Origin: Myxococcales bacterium
Lineage (GTDB): Bacteria > Myxococcota_A > Polyangia > Polyangiales > Houyiibacteriaceae
NCBI GenBank assembly: GCA_030622585.1
Contig: JAUXFZ010000121.1
Location: 1 to 7,168, forward strand
Direction of reading: 5' to 3'
DNA: 7,168 bases
Shown here: in pieces, positions 1 through 6,095 of the stretch
How positions within the stretch are numbered: position 1 is the first letter of the stretch
Layout of the letters: every line of letters starts with the position of its first letter
Notes under the pieces: generated by a model
Databases searched by the model: none
The model's input: only the letters and a program-made list of their open reading frames with translations
Told to the model about the DNA's origin: nothing
Translations under genes and position numbers: made by a program

Positions 1-463
1 GGCCAGTGGCGCTCCAGCGACGCTGCGCGGCAAAACGGTAGAAGTAGTTTCGTCCCCAGACGAGGCCAGGCACGTCGACCTTCGCAGTGAAGTCGCCGGC
101 GAGATTGGCCGTGAGCGTGCCTTGTGCGGTCCGCTCCAGGAAAGCCTCGTCGAGAGCCATCTCCCACCAGACCTCGATGGGCTCGGGCGGCTCAGGCTCC
201 TCCCCTTCGGGAGGCTCGACGACTTCAGGGGTCACGCGCGTCCAGAGAATCACTCCGTCACTCAAGGGATCGCCACTGGCCACGCCATGCTCGAACAGGT
301 TCTCGGGACCCGTCGGGCCGTTCCATTCGTACTCGGGCAGCTCGGGAAGCGGCGGGATACTGCCGCCGCTGTCTCCCGCACTGCTGTCACATCCAGAGGC
401 CAGCAGCGGCGTCAGACCGGCCGCGCCCATGCCTTTGAGAATATCTCGACGACTGAAGTTCAT
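1..463 (-). CDS. phoD: PhoD-type alkaline phosphatase, N-terminal part (partial, cut by window edge)
   Basis: Reading the minus strand from the ATG at 463-461 gives 154 open codons that run off the left edge. The product starts with a twin-arginine signal (SRRDILKG, residues 4-11), a short hydrophobic stretch and a lipobox LASGC with Cys25, so it should be a Tat-exported lipoprotein. From about residue 55 it matches the PhoD N-terminal domain: HGVASGDP (59-66), VILWTRVTP (71-79), a W-E-M-A-L-D strand (100-105) and a closing GL..GRNYFYRF (133-144). PhoD enzymes are secreted phosphodiesterase/phosphomonoesterases using Fe and Ca to release phosphate. The catalytic metallophosphatase domain lies outside the window, so activity cannot be judged. 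An acidic proline-rich insert (about residues 82-96) sits in a loop of the domain. A GAGAGGG ribosome binding site at 475-469 supports the start. It is transcribed divergently from the PhoX-like gene. Confidence 0.9.
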   Translation of the reverse strand, partial: MNFSRRDILKGMGAAGLTPLLASGCDSSAGDSGGSIPPLPELPEYEWNGPTGPENLFEHGVASGDPLSDGVILWTRVTPEVVEPPEGEEPEPPEPIEVWWEMALDEAFLERTAQGTLTANLAGDFTAKVDVPGLVWGRNYFYRFAAQRRWSATG

Positions 464-561
464 TGCGGCCCTCTCTCGAGCTTCGCACAGCACGAGTGCG
501 GCGAGACTATTCGCATCCGCCAAAAAGTGCTACCGATCGCGGGCGGGCAAAAGGAATATCG
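464..561. promoter_or_regulatory. Divergent intergenic region between phoD-like and phoX-like genes
   Basis: This 98-bp spacer must carry the 5' signals of both divergent phosphatase genes unless they are read from elsewhere. It contains both ribosome binding sites: GAGAGGG on the minus strand at 469-475 and AAGGA on the plus strand at 551-555. A small dyad is visible, CGCAC at 484-488 and GTGCG at 496-500, too short to call an operator. I saw no convincing -35/-10 pair and no obvious direct-repeat Pho box of the CTGTCAT type by eye. Confidence 0.4.
551..555 (+). promoter_or_regulatory. Ribosome binding site fixing the phoX-like start
   Basis: AAGGA lies 6 bp upstream of the ATG at 562. The reading frame stays open back to an earlier ATG at 463, but that longer version would add 33 residues in front of a complete Tat signal and would overlap the phoD-like start codon. 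The site at 551-555 therefore favours 562. Confidence 0.6.
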
Positions 562-1848
562 ATGTCGATCAAGAAGCTAGTACCCATCGTCGATCCAGTC
601 ATCGATCCAGCACGCCGCGAATTTCTCCGGAAGAGCGTCGCGGGCGTGGGCTGGATGATCGTCGGCAACACGCTGAGCCAGTGCGGCAGCGATGGCGACG
701 GCATGGGTGGCGCCGGTGGCGCGGGCGGTAGCGGTGGCATGGGCGGCAGCGGCGGCATGGGCGTGCCCACGATGAGCAACATCGCGAACCTCGGACCCCT
801 GCAGGACCCGGATGAGAACGGGCTGCGTCTGCCCGTAGGCTTCACGAGCCGGGTCATCGCACGGTCCAACATGGAGGTCGGAAGCTCGGGCTACGTCTGG
901 CACAACGCGCCGGACGGTGGAGGCGTGCTGGCCACCGGCGACGGCGGCTGGCTGTACGTGTCGGACTCCGAATCCCCTTCGCTTCTCACTGGTGGCGCCG
1001 GGGCGGTGAGGTTTTCTTCGAGCGGGGACGTCATCGACGCGTATCAGATTCTGAGCGGGACCAATCTCAACTGCGCCGGCGGCCTCACGCCTTGGGGCAC
1101 CTGGCTGTCATGCGAGGAAACGCCAACTGGCCGCGTATGGGAATGCGATCCGCTCGGCGAAAACGAGGCCGTGGTGCGTCCGGCGATGGGCGTTTTCGAG
1201 CACGAAGCGGCAACGGTCGACGGAGCAAACCAACACGCCTACCTGACCGAAGACCTGGGCGACGGGCGGCTGTATCGATTCGTGTACGACGCGCCGGAGG
1301 ACTTGAGCGCGGGCGAGCTGCAGGTAGCTGAAGTCATCGGCGGCGGGCCAGAGGGCCTCGTCGAGTGGCACACCGTTCCCGACCCGAGCGCGCAAAGCAC
1401 GCCGACTCGGCTTCAGGTCCCCGACAGCACGCCATTCGCTGGCGGCGAGGGGATTTGGTACCAGGACAACGTGGTCTATTTCGCCACGAAGGGCGACAAC
1501 CGGGTCTGGACGTACGCGACAGACACATCGATGTTGACCATCCTCTACGACGCAGCCACGTCGAGCACTCCGATTCTCACGGGCGTGGACAATCTCGTCG
1601 TTTCGCCCGCCGCAGACGTAATCGTCGGTGAGGACGGCGGCGACATGCAGGTCGTCGCCATCAGCGCGGAGGGCCCGATCGTGCCCCTCGTGCAAGTCAC
1701 CGGACAGGACCTCTCGGAGGTCACGGGGCCGGCGTTCGGCCCGTCGCTGCAACGTCTGTATTTTAGTTCTCAGCGTGGCACTGAGGGTCTCGACATCCTC
1801 GGCATGAGCGGCATCACCTACGAAGTGAGCGGTCCGTTCTTCATCTGA
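562..1848 (+). CDS. PhoX/DUF839-family Tat lipoprotein (putative alkaline phosphatase)
   Basis: The 428-residue product belongs to the short form of the PhoX (DUF839) beta-propeller family; classical PhoX is clearly longer. Residues 17-24 (ARREFLRK) are a twin-arginine signal, followed by a hydrophobic segment and a possible lipobox LSQC with Cys41. Residues 49-66 are three GGxGGx hexapeptides forming a flexible linker. Family motifs follow in order: WHNAPDGGG (113-121), NCAGG and PWGTWLSCEE (170-186), FEHEA (212-216), YLTEDLGDGRLYRF (227-240), GGEGIWY (294-300), TKGDNRVW (309-316), LTGVDN (339-344), EDGGDMQ (357-363), FSSQRG (401-406) and the terminal GITYEVSGPF. In characterised PhoX the active site holds two irons and three calciums with a bridging cysteine; Cys184 in the PWGTWLSCEE motif is the likely equivalent. 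Phosphatase activity is known for long PhoX but is inferred here. It diverges from the PhoD-like gene, and its stop lies 4 bp from that of the convergent HupE-like gene. Confidence 0.93.
   Translation: MSIKKLVPIVDPVIDPARREFLRKSVAGVGWMIVGNTLSQCGSDGDGMGGAGGAGGSGGMGGSGGMGVPTMSNIANLGPLQDPDENGLRLPVGFTSRVIARSNMEVGSSGYVWHNAPDGGGVLATGDGGWLYVSDSESPSLLTGGAGAVRFSSSGDVIDAYQILSGTNLNCAGGLTPWGTWLSCEETPTGRVWECDPLGENEAVVRPAMGVFEHEAATVDGANQHAYLTEDLGDGRLYRFVYDAPEDLSAGELQVAEVIGGGPEGLVEWHTVPDPSAQSTPTRLQVPDSTPFAGGEGIWYQDNVVYFATKGDNRVWTYATDTSMLTILYDAATSSTPILTGVDNLVVSPAADVIVGEDGGDMQVVAISAEGPIVPLVQVTGQDLSEVTGPAFGPSLQRLYFSSQRGTEGLDILGMSGITYEVSGPFFI
706..759 (+). repeat. Three 18-bp tandem units encoding a GGxGGx linker
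   Basis: Units at 706-723, 724-741 and 742-759 encode GGAGGA, GGSGGM and GGSGGM. The last two differ at only two silent third-codon positions, which suggests fairly recent duplication. The repeat lies just after the presumed lipidated Cys41 of the PhoX-like protein and probably acts as a tether between membrane anchor and propeller. Similar glycine-rich linkers are common in myxobacterial lipoproteins (general knowledge). Confidence 0.8.
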
Positions 1849-1852
1849 CGCG

Positions 1853-3022
1853 TTAGCCGAACACGCGGACCACCAACGCGAACGTGCCCACGGTCGCACC
1901 TGCGAGCGCCGTCACGTCGATGACCGGGCCGCCGAGATCGCGGCGTCGCATCCATTGAAGAATCGGCCAGATACACGCGACGACCGCGAGCTGCCCGACC
2001 TCGACACCCACGTTGAAGCCGAACAGCGCCTGGAGCAGGTTCGAGCGGGGAAGCTCTTGGTCGAGGAGCACACTCGAGAATCCGAGACCGTGCACGAAAC
2101 CGAAAAGGCAGGCGACCACCCAACGAAGACGGCCGGCGCCGGTCAAAGTACCGAGCAACGCGAAGTAGCAAGCGGTAAAGAGGGCTATGCCCCAAAACGC
2201 AGGCAGCCCTCCGAACGTGGCACTCACCACGAAGAGCAGAAGCGTACCAAGAATGACGATCGCGCCGCCACGGGCTCGCTCCATGCCGACGTTCTGCAGC
2301 GCGACGAGGAGAATCGAAGCAGCGATCGTGGCTTCGACGGCACGCACATGAGGGACCAGCACACCAAACGCGGCAGCAGCGAGCGTCACGCTGTGACCCA
2401 CGGTGAACCCAGTGACTAGAACAGCCACTTCGCGAAGGCGCGGCGCGACCACGATCAACAAGAGCAGGAAGACCAGGTGATCCCAGCCGCTGAGGATGTG
2501 CTCGACGCCGAGGCGCAGGTAACGCCCCAGCCCGCCAGCGGCTCCCGTCTCGTTCTTCGAAACGATCTCAGCCGTCGGCGCCGTCGAAGACAGGACGACA
2601 TCGATCGGCGCATCCCCGAGAACCGTAGCGAGGTGGACATGGGTGCTCAGAGAGGTGAACAGCTCGCTATGTAGGCTCACCGGCGGCGACGCACAGCGAA
2701 CCCGCCATTCGACGCGGAGCCAGCCACGCTCGGCCGGAAGCCATGTCGTGCTCGATGGAACGGTTTCGCAAGGGCCGGCGTCGGACCTGAGGGTCAGCCG
2801 CCCCTGTAGATAGGGCAAGACGCTCGAGCGGTCGAAGGGCGCGTCCCGGCTGTCGCGCATGACGGGAAGCGACGTCAGCTCGCGCCAGCCGACGCGCATC
2901 TCTGCGATGGCGCCACCATCGACAAGCGTCCACTTCGAGTACGAGACGCTCTTCTGATGCGCGAAGGCCGATGCTGGAACGAGCAGAGCGAGAACGAGGG
3001 CCGGCACCGCGAGGCGCTTCAC
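1853..3022 (-). CDS. HupE/UreJ-family membrane protein with N-terminal periplasmic domain
   Basis: The 389-residue product starts with a cleavable signal peptide (about 1-21, ending AFA before HQ). A predicted extracytoplasmic domain of about 130 residues (22-155) follows, with two cysteines, Cys85 and Cys110, that could pair. The rest is a polytopic HupE/UreJ-type domain with the family's motifs: EHILSGWDH (174-182), TGFTVGHSVTL (204-214), VEATIAASI (229-237), FGFVHGLGFSSVL (307-319) and FGFNVGVEVGQ (334-344). His175, Asp181, His182, His210, Glu230, His311 and Glu341 lie in or beside hydrophobic segments and are candidate metal ligands. HupE and UreJ proteins are linked to nickel supply for hydrogenase and urease. 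No such enzyme is encoded here, so the transported ion is open. The start is GTG, read on the minus strand as TAGTG, so it shares one base with the stop of the preceding gene. A GGAGG site at 3034-3030 supports it. It is the last gene of the three-gene operon. Confidence 0.9.
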   Translation of the reverse strand: MKRLAVPALVLALLVPASAFAHQKSVSYSKWTLVDGGAIAEMRVGWRELTSLPVMRDSRDAPFDRSSVLPYLQGRLTLRSDAGPCETVPSSTTWLPAERGWLRVEWRVRCASPPVSLHSELFTSLSTHVHLATVLGDAPIDVVLSSTAPTAEIVSKNETGAAGGLGRYLRLGVEHILSGWDHLVFLLLLIVVAPRLREVAVLVTGFTVGHSVTLAAAAFGVLVPHVRAVEATIAASILLVALQNVGMERARGGAIVILGTLLLFVVSATFGGLPAFWGIALFTACYFALLGTLTGAGRLRWVVACLFGFVHGLGFSSVLLDQELPRSNLLQALFGFNVGVEVGQLAVVACIWPILQWMRRRDLGGPVIDVTALAGATVGTFALVVRVFG

Positions 3023-3768
3023 TACTCGGCCTCCACGCGGATGTCGCTGTGCCGACGGGCTACCTCGAGGAACTCACGCACCGCCGCCTCGCTGCGGGCG
3101 CGAAGGTAAGCCGCTTCGACGGCGTCACGGGCTTCGTCGGAGGGCACCAGGACGCCATCCCGCCGTTCGAGCAGTCGAACAGTGTGCCCTGCTGCACCCT
3201 CACCGATGACGATGGAGGCGCCTGCCTCGAGCTCGATCACCTGGCGCGCCGCACTCGGACCGAGACGCTGCTCGATTTCCTTTGCCAGCAGCCAGCCGTC
3301 GGGCAGCGGAACCGCCCCACCCTCGGCCGCGACGCGATACTGCGCGCTGCGCTCGAAGCGGAAGCGTTGATCTTCATAGAAGGCGCGGAGCTCCGCCTCC
3401 TCGGCCGCCGTCGCCTCATCTTCGGCACGGCGTACCAGGAACGCGATCATCGCTGTTGCCAACTGGTTGCGAATCTGCGGATCGCGCTCGGGGAGCCCGA
3501 GCTCGATCGCACGATCGATCAACAGCTCCTGATCGATCAGTCGCTGAATCACTCGTTCGCGGTCGTCTTGTCGCAGCGTCCCGCTCTTGCGATCACCTGC
3601 CACGGCCTGTAACGCATTCTCGTACGAAGACCGGGAGATCGGACGCTCGTTCACCCACGCGATGGCGTCCGCGGTGGGCTCGACCGCGTCTGGCGTACGA
3701 ACGATGTAGAAGACGGCAATGGCGGCCCCGGCGAGCATCCCGCCTGCGAGAAGCCAAGCCCGACTCAT
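3022..3768 (-). CDS. Membrane-anchored PpiC/SurA-like peptidyl-prolyl isomerase family protein
   Basis: The 248-residue product has one N-terminal membrane segment (about residues 5-23) and a predicted periplasmic body. Residues 35-145 resemble the SurA/PpiC N-terminal chaperone region: a short strand (AIAWVNERPISRSSYENAL), a helix ending QRLIDQELLIDRAIELGL (75-92), then helices closing with LRAFYEDQRFRFERSAQYRV (127-146), a layout typical of periplasmic parvulin-type folding factors. The C-terminal part (147-248) occupies the parvulin position but lacks clear landmarks such as the GGDLGW turn; only GHTVRLLERRDG (194-205) followed by a long helix resembles the end of that domain. It may therefore act mainly as a chaperone. 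The start is ATG at 3768-3766, overlapping the DUF3604 stop as ATGA; an in-frame upstream extension to 3879 would run far into the DUF3604 gene and precede the membrane segment with an arginine-rich stretch, so it was rejected. A GGAG lies only 2 bp before the ATG, consistent with coupled translation. Confidence 0.8.
   Translation of the reverse strand: MSRAWLLAGGMLAGAAIAVFYIVRTPDAVEPTADAIAWVNERPISRSSYENALQAVAGDRKSGTLRQDDRERVIQRLIDQELLIDRAIELGLPERDPQIRNQLATAMIAFLVRRAEDEATAAEEAELRAFYEDQRFRFERSAQYRVAAEGGAVPLPDGWLLAKEIEQRLGPSAARQVIELEAGASIVIGEGAAGHTVRLLERRDGVLVPSDEARDAVEAAYLRARSEAAVREFLEVARRHSDIRVEAE
3030..3034 (-). promoter_or_regulatory. Strong ribosome binding site inside the preceding gene
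   Basis: GGAGG on the minus strand is 7 bp from the GTG at 3022 and is formed by the last codons of the PpiC-like gene. It supports the GTG start of the HupE-like gene and means ribosomes finishing the upstream gene stop right at the next start. Confidence 0.65.
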
Positions 3769-6005
3769 GGCTCCGGGCCGGCCAGCAAGAAGATCGGGGA
3801 GGACCAGGCACGCTCCTCGGTGTCGACCAGGCAGTCGTCGTCGACGGGGGTGCGGAAGTTGCCGTAGCAGGGCTCGCACTCACCCCCGCGGCATCGAAGA
3901 CCGCCACCGTTGACGGTCGGCGTCGGCTCCTGGATGGCGCGGACATAGTACAACAGGTCTCGGCCAAGCTCGCCGTACGACGGGTCCTCGAATTCGACGA
4001 CGCAGAGCTCCGGCCCTTCAGGACAGGGAATCGTCTTCCACGGGTCCTCGATGAGGTCGTCGACGGGCTCGTCCTCGCTGCGCTGCCGCTGAATCCGGAT
4101 CACTTCGATGCGAGTGATGCGCCGGCGATCGTCGCCCGGGTTGTAACACTCGCTGGCGCAGATGCGTTCCAGGCGGTCCTCTCCGAGCGCTTGAATGACA
4201 TCGGGGGCGCAGCCCGGCTTCTGCTCGAAGGAGCCAGCCGCACGCACCTCGAACTTCGGTGTCCCCGTGAACTCGAGCTCGCTGCCCATGGGCAAGACGC
4301 CCTCGGGGCCGTTCTTGATGTCGAACCAGAGCAAGAGGCGGTCGCCCGAGGTTCCATACACGTTGCGGCTCTGCATGGCGTCCCAAATCGCCTCACGTGA
4401 CCGCTCGGTGGCATGTACCGCGACGAGCCCGCCCGTGATGAAGAACGAGGCCTGCCGCTCCATCCACATCAGCTCGAAAGGAGGCCGCTGCATCAGGGTC
4501 GCAATGGTGTACGTGGTGGACTCGGGTTCAGGCTGACCCCGGTCGCCAAACATCGACTTGCGCCAGGACTCGCTCGGAGCCCCGCGCGCTTCGGTCATCT
4601 GCAGCCGCGCGAACTCCTTGTAGCCGGTGCCCGCACGGGCACTGTGGTTGTCGCCCGACGCAATGAAGCCCATTGTCGCGTGCCGTGGCTCTTCGGGGTT
4701 CTCGAAGTCGCCCTTGGCCAGCATGTATTGCACCGAGCCGGCGGGCCGATACTGATAGGCCGGCAGATAGCAATCGGTGCATGTGCCGCAGTTGTTCCAG
4801 TCCGGAACATCCTCGCCCGGAATCGTCACGTGCCCGGCAAGCGCCACTCGCAGGTAGTCCGCCCTCGCCTTTTCGACACGCTGCTGACAAAGTTCGGACG
4901 TCGCGTCGTCACATCGCTCTCGGATCATTTCGCCGGCACGCCAGCAACATGCTTCGTAGTCGTCGGTGGGTTCGGGGCACTCCATGCCATCGGCAGTGAA
5001 ATTGGCCGAGCGGAAGCTTCGGTACTCTTCGGAGTTGCCGTGCCCGGAAAACACCTCGACCAGGCGCTGGAGGCTCGCGTCGTCGAGGTCGGCACGAAGC
5101 TGTTTGTCCCAGGTATAGCCGAGCGGCGTGTAGAAGCCCCACGTGGTGCCGTGCGGAATCACGATCGTGTCGAGGCCCCACTCGTTGATCTTTCGAAACA
5201 GAACATCGGGCGTGGCGGCTCGTTCGCGGCACGTCGGCGACAGATCTTTGCTGTTCACGTTTTCGGGGCAAACCGGGTACTTGCCGTTCTCGCGGGTGTG
5301 GCGCGCAAAATCGAGATAGCCCTGCTGCTCGGGAAACGCGCGCACCGGAAGCGTCAACAGAGACCAGAGCGCGCTGATGTTCGAGAACGCGCGCGCTGCG
5401 AGGCCAGGCGCAGAGATCGGGCGGGCTGGTAGCTCGTCATCCGTGTCGTACTTGAAGATGACGTTCTTGTGACCGTAGTGTTCCTCGGGGGTGAGCCCGA
5501 CCTGCGTCCATTCGTAGCCGGTGAACGCGATCACGTCCGGCTGCGCGCTCTCGGCCGCTACTGCGTTGCACTGACGCACCGAGTCCCGGCTCATCTTCCA
5601 AGTTCGTGGGTTGAGCGCCTCGGCGTGATCGGTGAGCGCGTAGAAATCGAGCTGCGAGCAGAAGCGGGCGAAATCACACGCGTCCGCCGGAGGGTGGACG
5701 CCCTCGCCCCCCATCAAGGGAAGGCTCCACATGAACGCGTCGACGGAAAGCGTCGTGTGGACGTGGAGGTCTCCAAATAGGATTCGGTCGGCGCTGTTCG
5801 GAGCCGCTCGTGTCTGGCCGGCCGCCCGCGCAGCGACGTGCTCAGGCGCCAGCGCAACCTGGGCAATTTCGCCGTCGTACTGCTCCTTGCCACCGCCGTA
5901 GACGACCCAAAAAGCCAATACGAACAGCACCAGGCCAAGAACGACCGTAAGACAACCCTTTTTCCACCAAGCCACGCGGGCGGAAGCATAGGTCGGGATG
6001 ATCAC
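3765..6005 (-). CDS. Membrane-anchored DUF3604 protein, PHP-like metal-dependent hydrolase
   Basis: The 746-residue product has a short cytoplasmic N-terminus, a single membrane anchor (about residues 18-36) and a large extracytoplasmic body. It carries DUF3604 landmarks that resemble PHP-type metallohydrolases: GDLHVHTTLS (78-87, His81 and His83), ALTDHAEA (123-130, Asp126 and His127), FTGYEW (161-166), VIPHGTTWG (282-290, His285), VEVFSGHGNSE (316-326, Glu318 and His322), SGDNHSARAGTGYKE (450-464, Asp452 and His454), and the closing GGLVAVHATERSREAIWDAM with NVYGTSGDRL (525-557). The His/Asp/Glu set is complete enough to expect a polynuclear metal centre, but the substrate is unknown; phosphoester or related bond cleavage is inferred. 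It is rich in cysteine, with CGTCTDC at 406-412 and CRGGECEPC at 705-713, suggesting disulfides outside the cytoplasm. The start is GTG at 6005 with only a weak GGA nearby; GTG at 5975 is an alternative that keeps the anchor. It is the first gene of the operon. Confidence 0.9.
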   Translation of the reverse strand: MIIPTYASARVAWWKKGCLTVVLGLVLFVLAFWVVYGGGKEQYDGEIAQVALAPEHVAARAAGQTRAAPNSADRILFGDLHVHTTLSVDAFMWSLPLMGGEGVHPPADACDFARFCSQLDFYALTDHAEALNPRTWKMSRDSVRQCNAVAAESAQPDVIAFTGYEWTQVGLTPEEHYGHKNVIFKYDTDDELPARPISAPGLAARAFSNISALWSLLTLPVRAFPEQQGYLDFARHTRENGKYPVCPENVNSKDLSPTCRERAATPDVLFRKINEWGLDTIVIPHGTTWGFYTPLGYTWDKQLRADLDDASLQRLVEVFSGHGNSEEYRSFRSANFTADGMECPEPTDDYEACCWRAGEMIRERCDDATSELCQQRVEKARADYLRVALAGHVTIPGEDVPDWNNCGTCTDCYLPAYQYRPAGSVQYMLAKGDFENPEEPRHATMGFIASGDNHSARAGTGYKEFARLQMTEARGAPSESWRKSMFGDRGQPEPESTTYTIATLMQRPPFELMWMERQASFFITGGLVAVHATERSREAIWDAMQSRNVYGTSGDRLLLWFDIKNGPEGVLPMGSELEFTGTPKFEVRAAGSFEQKPGCAPDVIQALGEDRLERICASECYNPGDDRRRITRIEVIRIQRQRSEDEPVDDLIEDPWKTIPCPEGPELCVVEFEDPSYGELGRDLLYYVRAIQEPTPTVNGGGLRCRGGECEPCYGNFRTPVDDDCLVDTEERAWSSPIFLLAGPEP

Positions 6006-6095
6006 CTGTCCAAACAGTTGGGAAATTGCCGGAGGATCGTGGAGTTTTGTGGCTCGACTCGACTTGACTCGGTTGTCACAGAGTGATAGCTCGGA
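6006..6095. promoter_or_regulatory. Divergent spacer between the DUF3604 operon and the methyltransferase gene
   Basis: This 90-bp region should hold the operon promoter on the minus strand and the methyltransferase promoter on the plus strand. It includes a short tandem GACTC-GACTT-GACTC at 6056-6070. On the plus strand TTGACT (6064-6069) is followed after 17 bp by the poor -10 candidate TAGCTC (6087-6092). On the minus strand no convincing promoter was found. A 4-bp stem CCAA-ACAG-TTGG at 6010-6021 sits just before the GTG of the DUF3604 gene. Confidence 0.35.

Noticed and set aside
484..500. Dyad CGCAC/GTGCG as an operator
   Set aside because: The arms are only 5 bp in GC-rich DNA and a match this short is likely by chance. 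It is noted only in the spacer entry.
463..561. Extended N-terminus of the PhoX-like protein from the ATG at 463
   Set aside because: It would put 33 unrelated residues before a complete Tat signal and overlap the divergent start codon. The ATG at 562 has its own ribosome binding site.
87..731. Plus-strand open frames over the start of the window
   Set aside because: They lie opposite the PhoD-like N-terminus and run into the PhoX-like gene in another frame. The minus-strand reading has a Tat signal, a lipobox and PhoD motifs, so it is the real gene.
1108..1899. Minus-strand open frame of 263 codons
   Set aside because: It is antisense to the PhoX-like gene, which carries continuous family motifs, and it also runs across the end of the HupE-like gene.
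3769..3879. Extended N-terminus of the PpiC-like protein
   Set aside because: It would lie within the DUF3604 gene and add an arginine-rich stretch before the membrane segment. The ATGA overlap at 3765-3768 is the simpler start.
3282..4400. Plus-strand open frame of 372 codons, and its neighbour at 2971-3612
   Set aside because: Both are antisense to the PpiC-like and DUF3604 genes, are rich in Arg/Ala/Pro without domain motifs, and are expected by chance opposite GC-rich coding sequence.
4413..5432. Plus-strand open frame of 339 codons
   Set aside because: It lies wholly opposite the DUF3604 gene, whose conserved motifs fix the minus strand as coding. No family features or good start site were seen.
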